Part shown: piece by piece, positions 58,545 to 64,000 of the stretch
Position numbering within the stretch: the first letter of the stretch is position 1
Layout: each line of letters begins with the position of its first letter
Source of the DNA: Onishia taeanensis
GTDB taxonomy: Bacteria; Pseudomonadota; Gammaproteobacteria; Pseudomonadales; Halomonadaceae
DNA: 64,000 nucleotides
Direction: 5' to 3'
NCBI RefSeq assembly: GCF_003268885.1
Contig: NZ_QLSX01000013.1
Coordinates: forward strand, 21,135-85,134
The notes under the pieces: generated by a model
Seen by the model: only the letters and a program-made list of their open reading frames with translations
Database searches by the model: none
Told to the model about the DNA's origin: nothing
Translations under genes and position numbers: made by a program

Positions 58545-61457
58545 ATGAAAGCCCTCTACAGTGAACTCCTCGAAGCGCTGCGCGACACGCTGCCAGACGA
58601 GCGTCTGATTCATGATCCCTTGCGTCTGCTGGCCTACGGCAGCGACGCCAGCTTCTACCGGCTGATACCTCAGCTGGTCGTGCGCCCGCGCGATGAGCCT
58701 GAGTTAATGACGGTGTTGCGTGAATGCCATGCACGGCGGCTGCCGGTGACCTTTCGCGCTGCCGGCACGTCGCTCTCGGGTCAGGCAGTGACCGACTCGG
58801 TGCTGATCCAGCTCAACCAGGGCTGGCGTGACTACCAGGTCCTCGACGAGGGGCGAGCGATTCGCCTGCAGCCGGGGGTGATCGGGGCTCGCGCTAACCA
58901 GCTGCTGGCGCCTTACGGCCGCAAGATTGGCCCCGATCCGGCCTCGATCAATAGCTGCATGATCGGCGGTATCGCCGCTAACAACGCCTCGGGCATGTGC
59001 TGTGGTACCGCGCAAAACAGCTATCGTACCCTGCGTGATATGCGCCTGGTGCTGGCCGACGGCACGGTGCTCGACACCGCCGATCCGGCAAGCGTGGCGG
59101 CGTTCCGCCAGAGCCATGCGTCTCTGATCGACGGCCTGGAACGGCTTTCCGTCACCACACGCACCGATGTGGAGTTGGCCAAGCGCATTCGCCACAAGTA
59201 CCGGCTCAAGAACACCACCGGCTATGCCCTCAACAGCCTGGTGGACTTTCGCGACGGCCTCGACATCCTCACCCACCTGATGATCGGCTCCGAGGGCACG
59301 CTGGGGTTCATCAGCAGCATCACCTACGACACCGTGCCCGATGAGCCGGTCAAGGCCGCGGCGCTGGCCTTCTTTCCCGACATGGCTACGACCTGCCGGG
59401 CGACCATCGCCCTCAAGCAGACCCCGGTATCGGCGGTAGAGTTGATGGATCGCGCCGCTCTGCGCTCGGTGCAGGATCAGCCGGGCATGCCCGAGGTGCT
59501 TAAGTCCCTGCCCGAGGGGGCGGCGGCGCTCTTGATCGACGTGCGCGGCGATGACGCGGCCATGATCGAGGCCCGCGAGGCTCGGGTGCATGAGGCCCTG
59601 GAGGGCATTCGCTCGCTGGAGCCGCTGTCCTTCACTCACGATGCCGACCAGTACGCCCTTTACTGGAAGATCCGCAAGGGGCTCTTCCCGGCGGTGGGCG
59701 CCGTGCGCGAGACCGGTACCACTGTGGTTATCGAAGACGTGGCCTTTCCCGTCGAGCGGCTCGACGAAGGGGTGCTGGCGCTCACCGAAACCTTCCATCG
59801 CCATGGCTATCGCGAGGTCATCCTGTTCGGGCATGCCCTGGAGGGCAATCTGCACTTCGTCTTCCCGCAGGGCTTCGAGCGCGACGGCGAGGTCGAGCGT
59901 TACCAGGCGCTGATGGACGACGTGGCTCAACTGGTCGGCGTCGAGTACGGCGGCTCGCTGAAGGCCGAGCATGGCACCGGGCGCAACATGGCGCCCTATG
60001 TGGAGCTCGAGTGGGGCGCCGACGCCTATGCCCTGATGTGGCAGCTCAAGGCGCTGTTCGACCCCGACAACCTGCTCAACCCCGACGTGATCCTGAGCCG
60101 CAACAAGACCCTGCACCTCGAGAACCTGAAGCCGCTGCCCGCCGCTGATCCGCTGGTCGACAAGTGCATAGAGTGCGGCTTCTGCGAATCGGTATGCCCG
60201 TCGAAAGACCTGACCCTGACGCCTCGGCAGCGCATCGTGGTGCGTCGCGAGCTGGCGCGCCTCGATGCCTTGGTGGATAGCCAAGCGGGAGAGGGCGCGA
60301 GTACGCAAGAGCGTGAGCGGCTTGGTCAGCTATGGCAGGACTATGCCTATCAGGGCATCGAGACCTGTGCCGCCGATGGGCTGTGTGCCACCCAGTGCCC
60401 GGTGGGGATCAATACCGGCGACCTGGTGCGTGATCTTCGCCATGAGCGCAATACCGGTCAGGCTGCCATGGCGCATCGCCTGGGGCGGCATTTCTCAGGC
60501 ACGACGCGACTGGCGCGCGGCGCACTCAACCTGGCAACGCTTGGTCATGCGATGCTTGGCGATAGCGGTACCGAAAAGGTTGGACGTGCGCTGCATCAGG
60601 GAAGTGGCGGCAGGCTGCCCCAGTGGTTACCGACCACCCCCAAGGCGGCGCCGGTTCGAGTCCTTAAGGGGGTTTCCCAAGACGGTGCTAAAGCCAGCAC
60701 CAGTAGTAGAAGCAGCAAGAGTCGGGATAAAGACAGTCGTCGGCAGGGTAGTCGCGACAAGGTGGTCTACATGCCTTCCTGTGCGACCCGGGTGTTCGGC
60801 GCCGGTCACCATGATCCTGAATCCCGCTCGGACATGGAGCTGACGCTGGCGCTTCTGGACAAGGCCGGCTTCGAGGTGATCATTCCGGCGATCTCTGGAC
60901 ACCTGTGTTGCGGGATGGCCTTCCAGTCCAAGGGGCAGTACGCCGAAGCCGACCACAAGGCGCGGGAGCTCAATCGCGAGCTGCTGGCGGCCAGCCAAAA
61001 CGGTCGCTACCCGGTGCTCTGTGATACCAGCCCCTGCACCCTGCGCATGCAGGAAACTCTGGATGAGCGGTTATCGCTGCAGGAGCCGGTCGCCTTCGCC
61101 CACGACTACCTGTTGTCGCGTCTCAAGCTGACACCGGTGGACGAATCCGTGGCGGTGCATGTGACCTGCTCCAGCACTCGTATGGGGCTTGCCGACAAGT
61201 TCGTGGCCCTGGCCAAGGCCTGTGCCCGCGAGGTGGTGGTGCCTGCCGAGATCACTTGCTGCGGCTTCGCCGGCGACAAGGGGTTTACCACGCCTGAACT
61301 CAATGCCTCGGCCCTCGACGGCCTGGCGGAACAGGTCGCCGGATGCCGGGTTGGCTATTCCAACTCTCGGACCTGCGAGATCGGCCTCAGTCAGCATGGC
61401 GGCATTCCCTACCGCTCCATCCTTTCGTTGCTGGATCGAGCCAGCAGCGTGCGGTGA
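58545..61457 (+). CDS. dld: FAD/Fe-S D-lactate dehydrogenase (quinone), LldE/Dld-II type
   Basis: 970 aa fusion oxidase. An N-terminal PCMH-type FAD domain (VTFRAAGTSLSGQAV, IGGIAANNASGMCCG) and FAD oxidase C-terminal domain (EHGTGRNMAPYVE) are followed by two 4Fe-4S motifs, CIECGFCESVCPS near 541 and CAADGLCATQCPVG near 608. A Ser/Lys/Arg-rich linker (about 706-740) leads to two CCG domains (CCGMAFQSKG, CCGFAGDKGF). Homologues oxidise D-lactate with quinone. It starts immediately after lldD. A D-2-hydroxyglutarate activity is the main alternative. Confidence 0.88.
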   Translation: MKALYSELLEALRDTLPDERLIHDPLRLLAYGSDASFYRLIPQLVVRPRDEPELMTVLRECHARRLPVTFRAAGTSLSGQAVTDSVLIQLNQGWRDYQVLDEGRAIRLQPGVIGARANQLLAPYGRKIGPDPASINSCMIGGIAANNASGMCCGTAQNSYRTLRDMRLVLADGTVLDTADPASVAAFRQSHASLIDGLERLSVTTRTDVELAKRIRHKYRLKNTTGYALNSLVDFRDGLDILTHLMIGSEGTLGFISSITYDTVPDEPVKAAALAFFPDMATTCRATIALKQTPVSAVELMDRAALRSVQDQPGMPEVLKSLPEGAAALLIDVRGDDAAMIEAREARVHEALEGIRSLEPLSFTHDADQYALYWKIRKGLFPAVGAVRETGTTVVIEDVAFPVERLDEGVLALTETFHRHGYREVILFGHALEGNLHFVFPQGFERDGEVERYQALMDDVAQLVGVEYGGSLKAEHGTGRNMAPYVELEWGADAYALMWQLKALFDPDNLLNPDVILSRNKTLHLENLKPLPAADPLVDKCIECGFCESVCPSKDLTLTPRQRIVVRRELARLDALVDSQAGEGASTQERERLGQLWQDYAYQGIETCAADGLCATQCPVGINTGDLVRDLRHERNTGQAAMAHRLGRHFSGTTRLARGALNLATLGHAMLGDSGTEKVGRALHQGSGGRLPQWLPTTPKAAPVRVLKGVSQDGAKASTSSRSSKSRDKDSRRQGSRDKVVYMPSCATRVFGAGHHDPESRSDMELTLALLDKAGFEVIIPAISGHLCCGMAFQSKGQYAEADHKARELNRELLAASQNGRYPVLCDTSPCTLRMQETLDERLSLQEPVAFAHDYLLSRLKLTPVDESVAVHVTCSSTRMGLADKFVALAKACAREVVVPAEITCCGFAGDKGFTTPELNASALDGLAEQVAGCRVGYSNSRTCEIGLSQHGGIPYRSILSLLDRASSVR

Positions 61458-61587
61458 GCGTGTCCTCGGAGAACGTGCGCACATCTGTCGCTGTTGTACA
61501 TGCCCCGTTCTCTATCGTTTTCCGCTAAAGTGTTGAGCCCCGTTGCACGGGTGCGACAGGGAGCGAGTTCATATAGGGAGACGTCGA

Positions 61588-63321
61588 GTGGTAGTTCAAG
61601 GAATTCGGAAGGTGGCCGGCCATGTGGCCTGTCGTCCTCATTGTCTGTTGATTGGTATCTTCGGCCTGACGCTGCTGGCTGGTTGCTCCGAGGAAGATGC
61701 GTATTTCGTATCGGCTCCAGAGATCACGTTTGGCAGTGACGTCGCTGGTGAGCTGACATCGACTAGCGACGTCAATCTTAACGATGGCTCGCGCTATGAC
61801 GCCCACTGGTTGTGCAGTGGCTCGGACGCACCGGAGTCAGGCATTGTGCGTTATGAGCTTGATGCTCCCTTTGCCGCTCGCCTTTCGGTCTTCGGCGAGC
61901 AGGGGCGATGGCTGGGCAGTGTCTCAAGTCAGTCCGACGGCGAGCCCGCGGTGCTGATGGCCTCCGCTGATGCCTGCCACCTGCTGGCCGTTAGTGGTAA
62001 GGACAGCAGCGCCTTTGGCCCCTACCACTTAGTGGCCGATCCGGTCCCCGCCGCATCCGATCTCGAAACAGGCCAGCCACTGGTCGGGCGGCTACGGGAT
62101 GGTCGTACCGAATACCCCCTTACGCTTGAGGCGCCCGCTTGGGTCGACCTGGCGCTCTCTGGCGACGTCAACCTGGATCTGAGTCTGTCTGGTGAGGGCG
62201 TCAACCAGCAGGCCAGCGCTTGTGCACCCGGCGAGCAACGACTTGATACTTACTTGGACGCTGGTGAGTACCGGGTCATGGTGGAGCGCAGCGAAGCAGC
62301 GATCCAGGCAACATCTGAGCCATGCGAACGTCACCTGCTGACTGTTGGCGGAGTTCATCGTCTCGAAGTGGGGCTCAATGACCTGTCTGATGGCCGTCGT
62401 AATGCGGGGCCGCTCCGCGATGGCGACCGCATCACCGGCGATCTCCAGGCGACATCCGGCAATGCCTATACCCTGGTGGTTGAAGAACCTAGCACCGTCA
62501 CGTTGGAGCTACGCTCATCGGATTTCGATACCGTGCTTAGTATCGTGGGGGAGGGCAGCAATCTGGTCGACGACGACGGTGGCAACGATAGTGACTCGCG
62601 GCTACAAACCGTACTCATGCCCGGCGACTATCGCGTCGAGGTGAGTAGTTATGCTGAGGGGCATGGCGAGTACTCGCTTGATGCATCTGTTGATGCATAC
62701 GGCGGCGAGTTGCGCAACAGCGGAACGCTGACGCTGGGTGAGACCTTCGGCGGCAACCTTGCCGGAGGGGGCAATACTTATCGCTTTGAGGTTGATGCGG
62801 TCAGCGAGGTCGAGCTCGATCTAGATTCAAGCACCTTCGATCCCATGCTTCGGCTGTATGGTAACGGCATCGACCTGCGCGACGACGATGGCGGCGGCAA
62901 CAACAACTCCCTGATCACCACCGTGCTCCAGCCTGGTGAGTATAGTCTGGACGTGGAAAGCTACAGCGGTACCGGGCTTTATCGCTTGCGTACCCATCAG
63001 CTTGATTTTGAGGGGCGTTTCAGCAACGGGGGCGAGGTGGCGACCGGAGAGGTGGTCTATGGTCGATTGACCTCCGGGAGCAACTTGGTTTACCAGCTGG
63101 TCCTAGAGACGGCGCGGGATGTCGTCATCGAAAGCACCTCGGGCTCGGTAGATACCATTCTGAGCCTGATGGGCAATGGGGTCAGTGAACAGAACGATGA
63201 CGCGGGTGACATGGGCCATGGGTCTCGGATTCAGCGCTATCTAGAGCCTGGCACCTACGAGATCAATGTGAGTTCCTACGGCGGCAATGAAGGATCAGTA
63301 CGCCTAGCCATTGGCGACTGA
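61588..63321 (+). CDS. Putative lipoprotein with tandem PPC-like beta-sandwich repeats
   Basis: 577 aa from a GTG at 61588 with AGGGAG 8 nt upstream. The N-terminus has a lipobox, LTLLAGCSEE, so Cys is likely lipidated. The rest is about five repeats of 90-110 residues; the last three are clear, each with YxxxVxxxxxVxLxxxSxxFDxxLxLxGxGxxxxDDDGG followed by LxPGxYxVxVxSY, as in bacterial pre-peptidase C-terminal domains. The Asp/Gly loops (DDDGGNDSDS, DDDGGGNNNS) could bind calcium. There is no catalytic domain. It is perhaps a surface adhesin or polysaccharide-binding protein. Confidence 0.75.
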   Translation: MVVQGIRKVAGHVACRPHCLLIGIFGLTLLAGCSEEDAYFVSAPEITFGSDVAGELTSTSDVNLNDGSRYDAHWLCSGSDAPESGIVRYELDAPFAARLSVFGEQGRWLGSVSSQSDGEPAVLMASADACHLLAVSGKDSSAFGPYHLVADPVPAASDLETGQPLVGRLRDGRTEYPLTLEAPAWVDLALSGDVNLDLSLSGEGVNQQASACAPGEQRLDTYLDAGEYRVMVERSEAAIQATSEPCERHLLTVGGVHRLEVGLNDLSDGRRNAGPLRDGDRITGDLQATSGNAYTLVVEEPSTVTLELRSSDFDTVLSIVGEGSNLVDDDGGNDSDSRLQTVLMPGDYRVEVSSYAEGHGEYSLDASVDAYGGELRNSGTLTLGETFGGNLAGGGNTYRFEVDAVSEVELDLDSSTFDPMLRLYGNGIDLRDDDGGGNNNSLITTVLQPGEYSLDVESYSGTGLYRLRTHQLDFEGRFSNGGEVATGEVVYGRLTSGSNLVYQLVLETARDVVIESTSGSVDTILSLMGNGVSEQNDDAGDMGHGSRIQRYLEPGTYEINVSSYGGNEGSVRLAIGD

Positions 63322-63353
63322 CAAGCAGAGTTTTACAAGGCTTTCTGCTCGCA

Positions 63354-63391
63354 ACACGACAACGCCCGCCCTTGTGCGGGCGTTGTCGTGT
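63354..63391 (+). terminator. Terminator hairpin after the PPC-repeat lipoprotein gene
   Basis: A perfect 16-bp inverted repeat (ACACGACAACGCCCGC and complement) with a 6-nt loop, 32 bp past the stop. There is no U-tract downstream. Confidence 0.7.
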
Positions 63392-63602
63392 CTGGCCCCT
63401 CGGTTTATCCACACCCGGTCAGCCACCTTCATCTACCCACAACCTCCTCGTCACCTTTTTGCAAGAAAGGGGTTGTGTGGGTCCGCGATAATCCGTAAAG
63501 TACGCATCCGCTGCCGCCGACGGGTAAACGTCGGATGCGGTGAAGAGTGTTGGAAGCACTTGTTTTGGTTAAGGTTTTTCGATCAGGTTTGATCGACAGG
63601 CA
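63392..63602. other. Region upstream of the rrn promoters
   Basis: No gene is evident. It includes an inverted repeat, GCATCCG / CGGATGC, around 63504-63540 and a T/A-rich stretch just before the P1 -35 (63561-63590) that may act as an UP element. Confidence 0.5.
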
Positions 63603-63630
63603 TTGACAAAACAGCCGGAAACGGTAGAAT
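63603..63630 (+). promoter_or_regulatory. rrn promoter P1
   Basis: TTGACA (63603-63608), a 16-bp spacer, then TAGAAT (63625-63630), with a T-rich element upstream. It lies about 360 bp before the predicted 16S 5' end. Confidence 0.8.
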
Positions 63631-63704
63631 GCTCCTTCACTCGATCGGCGCTCAACTCGCCGCTGGTTTACTCGGTCATCTAGAGTGAGCAATAACAGCA
63701 AGGG

Positions 63705-63732
63705 TTGACATTCACTGCCGATTCAGTAGAAT
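63705..63732 (+). promoter_or_regulatory. rrn promoter P2
   Basis: TTGACA (63705-63710), 16-bp spacer, TAGAAT (63727-63732): the same hexamers and spacing as P1, 102 bp downstream. Confidence 0.8.
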
Positions 63733-63805
63733 ACGCCTTCCTCGCAGGGCGCCGGCCGAACGGCCAGGCAGATGCGAGATGCTCCCCTCTTTAAGAGATC
63801 GGAGC

Positions 63806-63817
63806 TGCTCTTTAACA
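63806..63817 (+). promoter_or_regulatory. rrn leader boxA antitermination element
   Basis: TGCTCTTTAACA matches the bacterial rRNA boxA consensus and is followed by the long leader leading to 16S. Confidence 0.88.
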
Positions 63818-63991
63818 ATCGATCAGATAATTCATGTGGGCGCTTGTCGATGAAGGGGTGATCAGTCACCGATACTTCAAGGCAAGCGACTCGTCAAAGC
63901 AAGCCATATCGGCTTCGTTTTTTGAGACGTTTGAACCTTGAGCCAAGTTTGGTCTGCTTCTTTCTTCGGAAAGGTAAGACCGTATGATTTT

Positions 63992-64000
63992 AAACTGAAG
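63992..64000 (+). rRNA. rrs: 16S rRNA, first nucleotides only (cut by window edge)
   Basis: The window ends in AAACTGAAG, which matches the mature gammaproteobacterial 16S 5' end and would continue with AGTTTGATC. Two strong promoters and a boxA leader upstream support it. Only about 9 nt are inside the window. Confidence 0.8.

Noticed and set aside
58704..60308. 534-aa minus-strand frame opposite dld
   Set aside because: No domain is recognisable and the plus strand has full FAD and Fe-S motifs; it is an antisense shadow.

Overview
The window looks like chromosome of a moderately halophilic gammaproteobacterium, most likely Halomonas or a close relative (Halomonadaceae). This is inferred from the high GC, the many presumably sodium-coupled carriers (two TRAP systems and AGCS, NSS, Na/Pi and NhaP-type transporters), the pseudomonad-style epd-pgk-fba, lldR-lldD-dld and ptxS/kgu arrangements, and an rrn operon whose 16S gene begins at the right edge. 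No database search was possible, so names rest on motifs, length and context.

Layout. 1-9.3 kb (minus strand) is a sugar-acid region. It holds a DctPQM-type TRAP transporter with its own LacI regulator, a truncated GGDEF remnant, and a PtxS-like LacI regulator followed by an epimerase, a PfkB kinase and a 2-hydroxyacid dehydrogenase. This resembles the Pseudomonas ptxS-kguEKD set for 2-ketogluconate but lacks the KguT permease. Each LacI gene has a matching pair of palindromes, one near its own start and one at the start of the genes it probably controls. 9.3-13.5 kb has aspA-ansA and an AGCS symporter. 13.9-21.1 kb is a type I restriction-modification operon, hsdM-hsdS-X-hsdR, where X is a winged-helix/PD-(D/E)XK-like protein. 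21.2-23.0 kb has a small HTH regulator, a histidine phosphatase and a small membrane protein.

23.1-31.4 kb is the central carbon block: tkt, epd, pgk and class II fba on the minus strand, with lrgAB and a divergent class I aldolase inserted between tkt and epd. 31.8-41.8 kb carries the methyl-cycle genes metK, ahcY and metF, separated by an NhaP antiporter and by a cassette of a GST, a frameshifted metallophosphoesterase, an AraC regulator, an AEC transporter and an EamA exporter. 42-45.4 kb is a TAXI-type TRAP transporter. 45.7-49.8 kb is the prlC-yheV-Na/Pi operon. 50-52.8 kb has an NSS transporter, a gamma-carbonic-anhydrase-like protein and a YdjM-like membrane protein. 52.9-61.5 kb is a lactate locus: lldR-dctB-dctD diverging from lldD-dld, with two PdhR/LldR-type boxes between. 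61.6-63.3 kb encodes a lipoprotein with tandem PPC-like repeats. 63.4-64 kb is the rrn promoter and leader region.

The structure least explained by the genes is a set of short (12-22 bp), locus-specific, imperfect tandem repeats in intergenic DNA. Several lie against stop codons and carry further stop codons in most units.
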